64,000 nt of DNA from SABI01 sp963676605 (GCA_963676605.2 CAXXSP010000030.1:18852-82851), one strand, 5' to 3'; positions 43,431 through 52,920 are shown, numbered from the stretch's first letter. The notes: generated from the sequence alone by a model not told the origin. Made by a program: numbers and translations.

Positions 43431-43745
43431 TTACTTTCTCTCTATCAGGATCCAGTCTGCAGAATGACCTTTCTCTTCACCCTTACAAGGAGGGAATCGT
43501 TTCCCTTCCACCATGGTTAATGTCCTGTGAGCATGCTCCGTACATTGATATACTCCTGGAATTTCACATGGTTTCCCTGTATGGATGATATACTGTTCTT
43601 CGTCTTCATCTACCCTCCGATGAGTATTGGATCGTTCTTCCTCGTCAACTTTTAGAGATTGGAACGTTCTCATCCACAGGATTATAAGAAACCCGACAGA
43701 GCCGATTACTATACTATAGGTGACAGTACGTTTGAACGAACTCAC
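43431..43745 (-). CDS. Membrane-anchored small protein with a Cys/His motif
   Basis: A 104-residue protein with an N-terminal membrane helix (YSIVIGSVGFLIILWM), a charged linker (DEEERSNTHRRVDEDEEQ) and a compact domain GKPCEIPGVYQCTEHAHRTL then EGKRFPPCKGEEKGHSADWI. The C...PG.Y.C..H...FPPC order resembles small zinc-ribbon-like domains, recognised by eye only. The start is GTG 43745, overlapping the stop of the preceding tiny gene as GTGA, which explains the lack of its own ribosome site. No function is known. Confidence 0.65.
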   Translation of the reverse strand: MSSFKRTVTYSIVIGSVGFLIILWMRTFQSLKVDEEERSNTHRRVDEDEEQYIIHTGKPCEIPGVYQCTEHAHRTLTMVEGKRFPPCKGEEKGHSADWILIERK

Positions 43746-43837
43746 TTCACCAAGGAGAAAAGAAGTACTAATAAAATCATAGCCAGAACTACGGCTATCG
43801 AGATAAGTAGTGTATTGCGTAAGCTGTTTGAATTCAT
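43742..43837 (-). CDS. Tiny single-pass membrane protein (31 residues)
   Basis: A 31-residue frame, MNSNSLRNTLLISIAVVLAM then ILLVLLFSLVK: a short polar start and one long membrane helix with a terminal Lys. AGGAGG stands four bases before ATG 43837, among the best ribosome sites of the window. Its stop overlaps the GTG of the next gene (GTGA), so the two are translationally coupled, and a good promoter lies upstream. No named family is recognised. Confidence 0.65.
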   Translation of the reverse strand: MNSNSLRNTLLISIAVVLAMILLVLLFSLVK

Positions 43838-43916
43838 AATTCCTCCTGACAATCAGATGAGAGAAAGTATGTATTCACACGATACGTGAGCGGGCTAACT
43901 TTCCCTCTCTACCTCT

Positions 43917-43945
43917 ATTCTACTACACAATTCCTGATTCTACAA
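43917..43945 (-). promoter_or_regulatory. Promoter of the small membrane-protein pair
   Basis: On the minus strand TTGTAG (43945-43940), a 17-base spacer and TAGAAT (43922-43917). The leader is about 75 bases long. Confidence 0.5.
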
Positions 43946-44074
43946 ATGGTTATCAGGTATAGAGAGAGGTGACTGCCTTTCTTCATTCATAGATTATTCA
44001 CACTAGAGAGATCAATCTGCTGTGGACAGGATGATTTTCTGCGGAGTACAATCGGTTACGAAGGAGAATGCAGA

Positions 44075-46134
44075 ATGGATAGGACATATCTAAGTCGTGA
44101 ACTCAGATGGCTCAGTTTTAATGAGAGACTTCTGCTTACTGCCGAGAACAATGCTCTGCCTCTCATGGAGCGGCTTAAGTTTATTGGAATATTCTCCTCG
44201 AATCTGGATGAATTCTATTCCACCAAGGTTGGTGCGCTGAACAAGATGATTGTGGATCCCGAGCACCATCCTTCACCGCCAAATGTAAAGCCGAAGGCGA
44301 TCGTGAAAAAAATCGAGAAGGAAGTCAGACGGATGAGCGAACGTGTTGATACAGTTCTTCTCTCCATATTCTCTGAGATGCGCGGGCAGAATATTCATAT
44401 CATTGATGATACTTCTCTCACCGGATCGCAATACGATTACGTTCATTCGTATTTTGAAGAACATGTACGAAGTAATCTATTTCCGATTCTTCTTGATTCT
44501 CATATTCCGTTTCCCTATCTGAAGCATATCACCATCTATCTTGCGGTCGATCTCTTCTCTTCGCAGCGCGACGAGCATCGGTATGCTCTGATTAAGCTTC
44601 CTGCAAATCTGCTGCCGAGATATATTCCCATCCCCTGTGAAGAGGGAGGGGAGTACTTCATCATGCTCGATGATGTCATCAGACTTCATCTTCATGAAAT
44701 ATTCCATATCTTTGATTATGATACATTCAGTGCATATACCATTAAAATTACCAGGGACGGGGAATATGATATCTCGGAGGAGATCACAAAAAGTATCTAC
44801 GAAAAGATTTCCTCCTCAATCAAACAGAGGAGCAGGGGACTTCCCATTCGATTTGTATATGATCGTTCCATCCCCGAGCCTCTCCTGAACCTTCTCATGG
44901 AAAAGGGGGATTTTGACACCGCTCCTATCATTCTTTCAGGAGGACGGTATCACAACGCGAGAGATCTGCTCAGTTTCCCTCATATCTCAATGCCTGATCT
45001 CTATTTCTCACCACAGGTGCCATTACCTCATTACGGGCTTGACAGCACGTCGCCTCTGATACCGCAGATAGCGCAGAGGGATATACTTCTCTCGGTTCCT
45101 TACCATGCCTTTGACTATCTGGTAGATCTTCTCAGGGAATCCGCTCTTGATTCACGGGTATATACCATCTATATGACACTGTATCGTGTCACACAGGATT
45201 CACGTGTAATCAACGCCCTGATAAATGCGGCACGAAACGGCAAGAAGGTTGTTATATTCATTGAGATCCAGGCGAGCTTCGATGAAGAGGTGAATATCTC
45301 CTGGGCTGATAAACTTTCCCGTGAACCGAATGTCACCCTTATCAGCAGTTATGGAAGGAATGAAAGTTCATTCCAAGATAGGGACCATCGTGTATAAGGA
45401 GGGGAGAAGCAAGAAGTATATCTCCTTCATCGGGACCGGTAACTTCAATGAATCCACTGCGAAGCTCTATACGGATCATATTCTTCTCACCTCGGACAAA
45501 CAGACGAGCAAGGACCTTATTCAGGTATTCGATGTACTTGAACGAGGCTTTGCCATGGCCTCCTTCCGGAATCTTATTGTATCACCATTTACTACCAGAA
45601 AGAGATTCCTGGCCCTGATTAAGAAAGAGATCACAGCAGTCAGAGAAGGCAGGAAGGGAGAGATCACTCTGAAACTGAATAATCTGGTGGATACACAGAT
45701 GATAAGGCAGCTTCTCCGGGCTGCGAAGGAAGGAGTGAGGATCCACCTCCTGGTACGTGGTATCTGCACGCTCGATACAGAGGGGACGGAGGTCCCTGTG
45801 GGTATGATTACCGGGGAAAGCGATCATTGACAGGTACCTGGAACACTCCAGGATCTACAGATTTCATAACAGCGGTGAACCGCTGTACTTCATCGGCTCT
45901 GCCGACTGGATGGAACGTAATCTCGATAACCGTATCGAGGTTATCACTCCTATCACTGATCCTACCATACAGCAGGAACTGGATACCATTCTTGATTCAC
46001 TCATGAAAGACACTCACTCCTCTTTCCATCTGGAGAGTGAAAGCTACAACCTGCCGCTTGAGCAGACGGAAGGGCCATCGTACCGTGCTCAGGAATCTCT
46101 CTACAGATATTTCAGCGACAGACTCACCGTCTGA
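44075..46134 (+). pseudogene. ppk: Polyphosphate kinase 1, two frame breaks
   Basis: Makes polyphosphate from ATP at the membrane. The start is MDRTYLSRELRWLSFNERLL with AAGGAGAA upstream. Domain order follows PPK1: N-terminal and head domains, then two phospholipase D-like catalytic domains. Frame 1 stops at 45397; frame 2 carries KVHSKIGTIVYKE, IGTGNFNESTAKLYTD and LLVRGICTL up to 45830; frame 3 carries AIIDRYLEHSRIYRFHNSGE and DNRIEVITPITDP to 46134. Removing one base from GGAAGGAA (45353-45360) and one G from GGGG (45813-45816) restores about 685 residues with all motifs, including the active-site His regions. Insertion errors are more likely than loss. Confidence 0.85.
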
Positions 46135-46144
46135 TTCCGATCTG

Positions 46145-46153
46145 TGGTACAAT
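46145..46153 (+). promoter_or_regulatory. Extended -10 promoter of pfkA
   Basis: TGGTACAAT followed by ACCC. The same TGGTACAATACCC string occurs at 47342-47354 before the purine permease gene. Confidence 0.5.
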
Positions 46154-46182
46154 ACCCTATCCCGTACTACAAAGGAGTCGAC

Positions 46183-47293
46183 ATGGAAAAACTCATCGGC
46201 ATACTGACCTCCGGAGGTGATACTCCCGGACTGAACGCAGCTATCAGGGCGATAGGAAAGACTCTTCACCATACCTACGGGTACAAACTGATAGGTTTCA
46301 ATGACGGGTTTAGAGGACTGATGGAGAACCGGTTTATTGATCTGGATGATGCCCGACTCTCGAACATTCTCACAGCAGGAGGAACGATCCTCGGATCTTC
46401 CCGTGATAAACCGCATAAGATGCCTGTCGGAGGACAGAAAACTCGATATGACGCAGGCTATGGTGGAGAATTACCACAGTAATCATCTCAGCGGACTCAT
46501 CTGCCTCGGTGGCGGCGGGACGCAGAAGAATGCGTACCATCTGCATAAGGCGGGGCTGAATATTATGACACTGCCCAAGACCATCGATAACGATGTTATC
46601 GGTACCGATGTCACCTTCGGTTTCGATACCGCGCTCTCAATTGCCACTGAAGCAGTAGATCGTCTTCACTCTACTGCGAGCAGCCATCACCGGGTCATTA
46701 TTCTCGAGACGATGGGACATAGAGTGGGATGGCTCGCTCTGGAAGCCGGAGTAGCCGGAGGCGCTGATGTGATTCTCCTTCCTGAGATCCCGTTCGATGA
46801 GGCGAAGATATCTGAGGCTATCATGTCCCGTTCAAAACAAGGGAAGCGATTCAGCATTGTGGTTGTTGCAGAAGGAGCTGTTCCCCAGAGTGTCTACTCC
46901 AAGGCAAAGCGCGAAGTGGAGAAAAGAGGAACTGCAGAAGAAGATATGATCAAGGCGATCCAGAATCAGGTTGAGAGCTATCTTGCGGTGAGGACGAACA
47001 TGCTAGCCGAAGTGCTTGAAAGAAATACAGGAAAGGAAACTCGTGTGACCATCCTGGGCCATGTCCAGCGGGGAGGGACTCCCTCAGCCCGTGACCGCGT
47101 TCTTTCCACTGCTCTGGGGGCACGCTGTGCTCTGGAGGTTGCCAAAGACTCCTGGGGGAATATGATGAGTGTTCAGGGTACCGAGATCGTTCCTGTCCCC
47201 CTTGAGTCTGTCGTAGGGGGAAAGAAATATGTACCCGCTGATCACTACCTGATCCGCAGCGCCAGGGATATGGGGATCTGTCTCGGCGACTGA
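46183..47293 (+). pseudogene. pfkA: 6-phosphofructokinase, one frame break
   Basis: Glycolytic kinase converting fructose 6-phosphate to the 1,6-bisphosphate. ATG 46183 has AAAGGAG ahead and the phosphate-donor loop LTSGGDTPGLNAAIRA. The frame ends at 46482, while the homologous sequence LDMTQAMVENY onward continues in the next frame to 47293. One A too many in AAAA (46438-46441) explains it; the corrected protein is about 369 residues. The donor-site motif is CLGGGGTQKNA, where ATP-type enzymes have GGDGS and many pyrophosphate types GGDDT; PKTIDNDV, TMGHRVGWLA and ILGHVQRGGTPSARDR are typical. Phosphate donor (ATP or pyrophosphate) uncertain. Confidence 0.85.
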
Positions 47294-47341
47294 TAAACTG
47301 CAACAAAACGCAACAAAATCCTTTATTTCTGAGAATCCCCA

Positions 47342-47381
47342 TGGTACAATACCCCAACTCTGGTCAGTGTGCTGGTCAGAG
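47342..47381 (+). promoter_or_regulatory. Promoter and direct repeat of the purine permease gene
   Basis: Extended -10 TGGTACAAT at 47342-47350. The leader then holds CTGGTCAG twice, 12 bases apart (about 47359-47378), which could be a regulator site; no purine-riboswitch core is visible. Confidence 0.45.
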
Positions 47382-47396
47382 TGAAAGGAGTCTTTA

Positions 47397-48827
47397 ATGA
47401 GTACCATATCTCAGCAGCAGAGGGCGGAAGCCCAGAGCGAATTGATCTTTCGTCTTCATGACCGACCTACAACGCCGAAGGCGCTTGTAGCTGCATTGCA
47501 GCACTCTGCGGCGATCTTTATCGGGATTATCACACCGCCGATTGTCGTAGCCGGCGCACTGGGTCTGGATTCCGCAATGAAGAGCTATCTGATCAGCATG
47601 TCGCTTCTGGTCTCCGGGCTTGCAACGTTTATCCAGTGCAGGAAGATAGGCCCTATCGGATCAGGGCTGCTCAGTATCCAGGGAACCAGCTTCACCTTCC
47701 TCGCCACAGTCACAGCCATCGGCCTCTGGGCACAGGAGAACGGTGCCTCACAGGAACAGATGATAGCCACCATAGCAGGAACTGCTCTCCTCGGCTCGTC
47801 TGTCGAGATCATCTTCAGCAGGTTCATTCATCTCCTTCAGAAAATCATCACACCGCTTGTCAGCGGTATCATAGTCCTCCTGATCGGAATAAATCTGATC
47901 TCTGTCGCTGTTCGAGACGTGGGCGGCGGTGCCTATGTGTACGCAAACCTTCCAGATCAGTTTGCCAGTTTCGAGAATCTCATTCTCGCAGGCATTGTGC
48001 TCATTTCGATTGTCTTCTTCAACAGAATCAAGAATACCTGGTTCCGCATGGGCTCGATCTTCTTCGGCATGCTGGTTGGGTATATCGTTGCAGCCTTCCT
48101 CGGTAAAGTCGACTTCTCATCGCTTTCAAGCATGAATCTTCTCACAGTTCCTATCCCCTTCAAATTCGGTCTGAGAATTGCAGGACCCTATATCATTCCC
48201 ATGATGCTCCTGTTTCTTATCACGACCGTGGAGACGATGGGAGACCTGACAGCTACCAGTATGATCAGCGGTGAACCTGTGGAGGGGGAACTCTACCTGA
48301 AGAGAATCTCCGGAGGCGTACTCGCGGACGGAGTGAATTCAGCGCTCTCCTCCTGCATGAACAGCTTTCCCGTGACGACATTCTCACAGAATAACGGAGT
48401 GATACAGATGACCGGTGTCGCTTCACGCTACGTCGGATTCTACATCGCAGGCTTCCTGGCTCTTTTCGGTATTTTCCCTATCATCGGAGGCCTCTTCAGT
48501 GTCATACCCTATCCTGTGATAGGGGGAGCCGTCATTGTTCTCGCCGGGACAATTGCCGCAGGAGGTATCCGGATTATTTCCACGAGTATTCTCGACCGTC
48601 GGGGAGTGCTGATCATCGCTATCTCGCTCGGTCTTGGACTTGGAGTGATTCTATACCCTGAAATTCTGAAGAATTTCTCGCCGTTCTTCACAAGCATGCT
48701 GGGTTCGCCTATCACGACCGGAGGTCTTACGGCGATTTTCCTGAATATTGTTCTTCCCCGTGAACTGAGATCAAGAGGAATCTCGAAAGATCCCAATAAG
48801 GATATGATGGGACAGCAGGAAGGCTGA
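47397..48827 (+). CDS. Nucleobase:cation symporter-2 family permease (xanthine/uracil type)
   Basis: Proton-coupled nucleobase importer with about 12-14 membrane helices, 476 residues. NCS2 hallmarks are AALQHSAAIFIG (QH motif of helix 1), the GSGLLSIQGTSF region of helix 3, the substrate-site motif VETMGDLTATSMISGEPVEG, and SFPVTTFSQNNGVIQMTGVA in helix 10. Xanthine or urate is the most usual substrate for this motif set, but it cannot be fixed by eye. AAAGGAG precedes ATG 47397. Confidence 0.92.
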   Translation: MSTISQQQRAEAQSELIFRLHDRPTTPKALVAALQHSAAIFIGIITPPIVVAGALGLDSAMKSYLISMSLLVSGLATFIQCRKIGPIGSGLLSIQGTSFTFLATVTAIGLWAQENGASQEQMIATIAGTALLGSSVEIIFSRFIHLLQKIITPLVSGIIVLLIGINLISVAVRDVGGGAYVYANLPDQFASFENLILAGIVLISIVFFNRIKNTWFRMGSIFFGMLVGYIVAAFLGKVDFSSLSSMNLLTVPIPFKFGLRIAGPYIIPMMLLFLITTVETMGDLTATSMISGEPVEGELYLKRISGGVLADGVNSALSSCMNSFPVTTFSQNNGVIQMTGVASRYVGFYIAGFLALFGIFPIIGGLFSVIPYPVIGGAVIVLAGTIAAGGIRIISTSILDRRGVLIIAISLGLGLGVILYPEILKNFSPFFTSMLGSPITTGGLTAIFLNIVLPRELRSRGISKDPNKDMMGQQEG

Positions 48828-48841
48828 TAAGAGGGTATCGA

Positions 48842-48880
48842 AAGAAAAGAGGATCCGCAGGGCCGTTGTGCTCTGCGGAG
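48842..48880 (-). terminator. Terminator after the GntR gene
   Basis: On the minus strand CCGCAGAGC pairs with GCCCTGCGG (one G.T pair; arms 48855-48863 and 48870-48878) and is followed by ATCCTCTTTTCTTTC. It may also serve the convergent permease gene. Confidence 0.6.
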
Positions 48881-48885
48881 GGGGA

Positions 48886-49581
48886 TCAGTTTTCGCTGTC
48901 CATGTGGGACTGAACCCAGATATCGGTATGTACACGTACACACTGGACAGCCGTATCAACATCCCTGTTGAGCAGTGCCTGATGAAGATTGTTATGAGCT
49001 TCTCTCACGCCCTCATGAATAGGATTGATCGTGGGCGTGAACAGTTCGATGATAAAGTTATAGATACGCTCCACGATGGGATTGTGGGAGAGCTTTCCCA
49101 GGAGACTGTGATACTCGATATCGAGTTCATTCGCCTTTTTCCCGGATCCTCCCGGTTCAAGTTCCTTCAGGAACTGACTCATGATGGCATCCAGGTGTGC
49201 GAGCTCTTCATCGTCGGCACTCTCGATCACGAGACGGACAATCCCTTCTTCAAGGAGCTGGCGCACCTGCGTAAGGGAATGATAATCTCTCTCCTGTACA
49301 AGTATCTGATAGAGGTGCGAGTCGAACAGCTGCTTGTTCGAAGCCGTTGCCACGTAGGTTCCTGCTCCGCGTCGGATTTCGAGAACCCCGTAGGCTGAGA
49401 GCATCTTGATTGCTTCCCGCACAGATCCCCGCCCGACTTTCAGGCTTTCTGCGAGGACCGTTTCACTTGGGATCATATCACCTGGTTTCAGGCTCTGACG
49501 GATGAGTAGTTCCTTAATCTTCTCGACGACTATCTCGACTGATGAGAGCCGTCGTTCTGTGATAGTGAATAATTTCTCCAA
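48886..49581 (-). CDS. GntR-family regulator (FadR/FCD subfamily)
   Basis: Transcription regulator of 231 residues: N-terminal winged helix (IKELLIRQSLKPGDMIPSET, VGRGSVREAIKMLSAYGVLE, IRRGAGTYVA) and an all-helical FCD ligand domain with the metal-ligand type positions in LDAIMSQFLKELEP, DIEYHSLLGKLSHNPIV and HNNLHQALLNRD. It lies 87 bases downstream of the cupin gene on the same strand, at the end of the TRAP/transketolase cluster, and is its likely regulator. FCD ligands are often sugar acids or other carboxylates, matching a TRAP substrate. Confidence 0.92.
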   Translation of the reverse strand: MEKLFTITERRLSSVEIVVEKIKELLIRQSLKPGDMIPSETVLAESLKVGRGSVREAIKMLSAYGVLEIRRGAGTYVATASNKQLFDSHLYQILVQERDYHSLTQVRQLLEEGIVRLVIESADDEELAHLDAIMSQFLKELEPGGSGKKANELDIEYHSLLGKLSHNPIVERIYNFIIELFTPTINPIHEGVREAHNNLHQALLNRDVDTAVQCVRVHTDIWVQSHMDSEN

Positions 49582-49668
49582 GATGATCTCCTGTGGTTTT
49601 GTCAGACAGCAGCTGTACTCCCTTCACTGTATCCTGAAATGGGTTCCATATCAAGAAACAGACTCTCC

Positions 49669-50013
49669 TTAATCCTTATAGTCATCCCGTGCAGGACTGA
49701 AACATTCAAGAAGCTCGGTATCTTCGAGGATTTCTGATCCATGGGGATCATTCCCTGCGAAATAGTAGGCATCGCCGGCTTTGAGTTCTAGAACCTCTCC
49801 GTCGCCTTTGATGAAGTTGATTCTTCCCTTGATGACAATGCCGTTCTGTGACTGGACGTGGGTATGCATCTCAAGGACGGAACCTTTCTTCAGGTAGAAG
49901 TAGCACATCATGGTATCTTCATCATAGGTAAGGGTGACGCGGTCGATTCCCGCTGCCCGCTGGACTCTGGGATCTCCTGTAAGAGATCCTCTGTGTTTCT
50001 TATCTGCTGCCAT
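49669..50013 (-). CDS. Cupin-domain protein
   Basis: Single beta-barrel cupin of 114 residues. Motif 1 is LEMHTHVQSQNGIVIKGRIN and motif 2 is GDAYYFAGNDPHGSEILEDT, giving two His in motif 1 and one in motif 2 for a metal. It resembles small sugar-isomerase or ligand-sensing cupins. Its start overlaps the transaldolase stop (TGATG), so it is part of that pathway, perhaps as an isomerase or mutarotase for the imported sugar; this is inference. Confidence 0.85.
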   Translation of the reverse strand: MAADKKHRGSLTGDPRVQRAAGIDRVTLTYDEDTMMCYFYLKKGSVLEMHTHVQSQNGIVIKGRINFIKGDGEVLELKAGDAYYFAGNDPHGSEILEDTELLECFSPARDDYKD

Positions 50014-51065
50014 CAGAGTGTGCTCCTTATATCAGCGATCAGGGAAACCATGGCATCCCAGCCTTTCATGAAGGAAGAGCGGAACAGTTCCACTCCACCG
50101 TAGTCATAGTACTCTTCTTCGGTCATGCCGTTCTCATCATAGGCACGTGCATAATCAGGGAGTTTTGCATTCAGTTCGTCTATAAGCTTCTCCTCGACAG
50201 TGGCGTCGATTTTTGAGAGCACCTCATCATCATTTTTCAGGAGGATGTCGGCGGTGCCTTTCCAGTTGATGGTCACATGAAGATCTCCTCCGACGAGTTC
50301 GGTGAAGTCCTCGAGTTTTCTTGCTCCTCCTCCTATCATGATGCCGGGATAGGCTCTCTCTTTCACAAGCCGGTACTGTTTCTTGGCAATCGATAATCCT
50401 GCCCACTTCACTGCCTCGTCTGAGATGTCGAGATTGTTCTCTTTGATGACCCTCTTGAAGTGATCATCAAGGATTCCTGTGATATGGGTAAAGAAGAAGG
50501 GAGGGGTATTCCCTGTTGCCCCGGATGCTCTTGAATATGCTTCTGCGATTGACACAGCCTGGGAGATTCCCATAATCTCCGTCGCCATGGTGGGGATATT
50601 CATTTCAACGAGTGAGCTGATTGCCTTAATTCCGGGCACGGTCACAGGAATCTTCACCATGATATTATTTCCGATCTTTCTGTTTTCCAGTCCATCGCTG
50701 ATAATGAAGGAAGCATCCTCTTCCTGATGGGGATTGCTCTGGATGGTGACGTATCCGCGCTTCCCTTCGGAAGCTTCCCACAGGGGCATGAAGATGTCAC
50801 TGAGGCGTGATACCATGATTCTCTGCAGAAGTGAAGCAAGTACTGCGTTATCGCTGATATGAGGAGCAAGTATCTGGATGGTCCGCTCAACGTAAGCCCG
50901 GTCTGCCGGGGACGAAAGCAGCTTTGAAACGTAGGCGGGATTTGTCGTTGCCCCGACAGCACCTGCCTCAATGGCGATGCGTGCCTCTTCCACGGTCGGA
51001 TTATTCACCCAGAACCGCGTGGGGGTCTCTTTTCTTACTTTCTGAAAGTAGCCGTTATTATTCAT
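50013..51065 (-). CDS. Transaldolase-family protein
   Basis: Class I aldolase-type enzyme of 350 residues moving a three-carbon dihydroxyacetone unit between sugars. Family features are TRFWVNNPTVEEARIAIEAG, GATTNPAYVSKL, YVTIQSNP, and the Schiff-base Lys in NNIMVKIPVTVPGIKAI followed by IPTMATEIMGISQAV. ATG 51065 with AGGAG ahead is the start; the frame is open upstream but that part is out-of-frame shadow of the TRAP permease. It is longer than classical TalB and has a C-terminal extension (YDENGMTEEEYYDYGGVELF). It sits between the TRAP permease and cupin genes. Confidence 0.9.
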   Translation of the reverse strand: MNNNGYFQKVRKETPTRFWVNNPTVEEARIAIEAGAVGATTNPAYVSKLLSSPADRAYVERTIQILAPHISDNAVLASLLQRIMVSRLSDIFMPLWEASEGKRGYVTIQSNPHQEEDASFIISDGLENRKIGNNIMVKIPVTVPGIKAISSLVEMNIPTMATEIMGISQAVSIAEAYSRASGATGNTPPFFFTHITGILDDHFKRVIKENNLDISDEAVKWAGLSIAKKQYRLVKERAYPGIMIGGGARKLEDFTELVGGDLHVTINWKGTADILLKNDDEVLSKIDATVEEKLIDELNAKLPDYARAYDENGMTEEEYYDYGGVELFRSSFMKGWDAMVSLIADIRSTL

Positions 51066-51082
51066 GAAGGTCTCCTCGTGAA

Positions 51083-52363
51083 TTAGTTGAACATGAGTCC
51101 CGGCAGCAGCAATGAGAACTGCGGAACATAGGTGACGATAATCAGAGCGACAATAAGAATGATGTAGTAGGGTGCAACTGCTCTGAATATTTTCCCGACT
51201 GACAGTTTCACGATCGGGGAGAGCATATAGACGCTCATGCCGACCGGCGGGGAAATCATGCCGATCATAAGGTTCAGTACCATGACCACTCCGAAATGAA
51301 TCGGTGATACTCCTGCAGCAACAAGAGGCGGGAGCAGAATGGGTGTGAGTACCATAATAGCTGCTGTCGTCTCGATGAACATACCTGCGATCAGGAGTAC
51401 AACGTTCGCAACCAGGAGGAGGATCACCGGAGAGTCTGAGATGGTTCCCATCAGCTGTGATACCTGCTGCGGAAGCTGTTCTACCGTGAGCGTCCATGCA
51501 AAGATGGCTGCTGCCGCCACGATGAACAGAACACTCACTGTTGACTGGAGCGTATCTCTCAGGATCTGGATCAGTCCCTTGAAGGTCAGTTCTTTGTAGA
51601 TGAAAGAAAGGATCAGTGCGTAGGTCACCGTAATCGCTCCCACCTCAGTGGGGGAGAAGTAGCCGCTCAGCATGCCGACGATCAGCATGACAGGCATGAG
51701 CATTGCAGGTAGACCCTTCTTTATTATCGAGAAGATCTCTTTGGATGTGTATTTCTCTTCAACTCCGCGTGGATAATGTTTTCTGCGGGCGAAGAATCCC
51801 ACCTGAAGCATCAGGAGAGCTACAATCACAATCGCAGGAAGGATTCCCGCTATGAGGAGTCTCATCGCAGAGGTTTCTGCAGCTGATCCGTAGATGATCA
51901 GCGGAATGCTGGGAGGGAAAATCGGACCGACGACGGCAGAGGCTGCGGTGATGGCAGCGGCATCCTCTTTCGGATACTTCTGCTTGGTCATGGCATCGAT
52001 TTCGATGTTTCCGAGGCCGCCTACGTCTGCGAGAGCTGCTCCTGAAATACCGGCAAAGATAAGCGAAGCAACGATATTGACCTGAGCGAGCCCTCCCTTG
52101 AGTCTTCCGACCAGGAGTTTCGAGAATTCGAACAGGCGTTGTGTGATTCCTGAATTATTCATGAGTCCTGCTGCGAGGATGAACATGGGAACCGCCAGCA
52201 GCGGAAAGGAATTCAGGCTTGCCACCATTCTCTGAATCATGACGCTTATCGGGATGTTGCTCACTACCAGGTAGATTGCCGCAGGAAGTGACATGCTCAC
52301 TGCAATCGGAAGTCCTGTCATCATGAAAACGAGGAACAGGAGGATGATCATGGTACCGCTCAT
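51083..52363 (-). CDS. dctM: TRAP transporter large permease (DctM type)
   Basis: Membrane subunit that carries out sodium-driven uptake, 426 residues with about twelve helices. DctM features include MMTGLPIAVSMSLPAAIYLV, NNSGITQRLFEFSKLLVG, the helix-turn AGISGAALADVGGLGNIEID, FPPSIPLIIYGSAAETS and the C-terminal GMISPPVGMSVYMLSPI. It overlaps the small permease gene by four bases. Substrates of this class are usually carboxylates or sugar acids. Confidence 0.95.
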   Translation of the reverse strand: MSGTMIILLFLVFMMTGLPIAVSMSLPAAIYLVVSNIPISVMIQRMVASLNSFPLLAVPMFILAAGLMNNSGITQRLFEFSKLLVGRLKGGLAQVNIVASLIFAGISGAALADVGGLGNIEIDAMTKQKYPKEDAAAITAASAVVGPIFPPSIPLIIYGSAAETSAMRLLIAGILPAIVIVALLMLQVGFFARRKHYPRGVEEKYTSKEIFSIIKKGLPAMLMPVMLIVGMLSGYFSPTEVGAITVTYALILSFIYKELTFKGLIQILRDTLQSTVSVLFIVAAAAIFAWTLTVEQLPQQVSQLMGTISDSPVILLLVANVVLLIAGMFIETTAAIMVLTPILLPPLVAAGVSPIHFGVVMVLNLMIGMISPPVGMSVYMLSPIVKLSVGKIFRAVAPYYIILIVALIIVTYVPQFSLLLPGLMFN

Positions 52364-52836
52364 ACGATGCGCTCCTTTCCTCTGACGAGGTTGATGATGA
52401 ACGAGATGGATTCCAGCGCTGTGAAAAGGATGCCGACAACTATCGGGATGTATAGGATACTATTCGGCATCTTCATCGCAGGGGTGACTACACTCCAGTT
52501 CTTGGTGAGAACCTGGTTTGCAGAGAGAAGCAGAAAGACGGAAAGGGCGAGGGTGAGAATCTCGACCACTATCTGCAGGATATGACTTGCTTTCCCTGAA
52601 AGCCGGCTTGTGACCAGGTCAACGACAATATGCTGGCGGTTGACTAGAATGACAGGGATCATGATGAACACAAGGGATACGAGGGAAATTCTTGCGAGTT
52701 CCTCAAGGATGACCGATCCGCTGTTGAAAAAGTTTCTCATGACGATCTGCGTAAGGACACAGAGGAAAAGAGTGACGAGAAACAGCATTGCGATCCCTTC
52801 GAGGATTCTGCTTGATGTTCTTACGAACGATTTCAT
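52360..52836 (-). CDS. dctQ: TRAP transporter small permease (DctQ type)
   Basis: Four-helix accessory membrane subunit of 158 residues: LEGIAMLFLVTLFLCVLTQI, LEELARISLVSLVFIMIPVI, HILQIVVEILTLALSVFLLL and ILYIPIVVGILFTALESISF. It is coupled to dctM through an ATGA-type overlap and lies 84 bases after the binding-protein gene, with a stem-loop between. Confidence 0.93.
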   Translation of the reverse strand: MKSFVRTSSRILEGIAMLFLVTLFLCVLTQIVMRNFFNSGSVILEELARISLVSLVFIMIPVILVNRQHIVVDLVTSRLSGKASHILQIVVEILTLALSVFLLLSANQVLTKNWSVVTPAMKMPNSILYIPIVVGILFTALESISFIINLVRGKERIV

Positions 52837-52862
52837 GGTTGATTCTCCTTCAGAGGGAATGA

Positions 52863-52891
52863 ACCGTGACCGGGAACATCCCAGTCACGGT
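52863..52891 (-). promoter_or_regulatory. Long stem-loop after the TRAP binding-protein gene
   Basis: ACCGTGAC and GTCACGGT extend inward through GGGA/TCCC with one wobble, a stem of about 13 pairs with a 3-base loop. There is no T-run. Confidence 0.65.
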
Positions 52892-52920
52892 CGGGTAAAA
52901 CAGATCTGATGATGAACTTC

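Noticed and set aside
43659..43889. 76-codon plus-strand frame
   Set aside because: Antisense to the coupled membrane-protein pair, which has a ribosome site, promoter and overlap architecture on the minus strand.
48868..49398. 176-codon plus-strand frame after the purine permease
   Set aside because: Antisense to the GntR gene and lacking any family features.
51066..51497. N-terminal extension fused to the transaldolase
   Set aside because: The extra 144 codons lie inside the dctM gene in another frame, with a Cys/His/Arg-rich shadow composition; AGGAG before ATG 51065 sets the real start.
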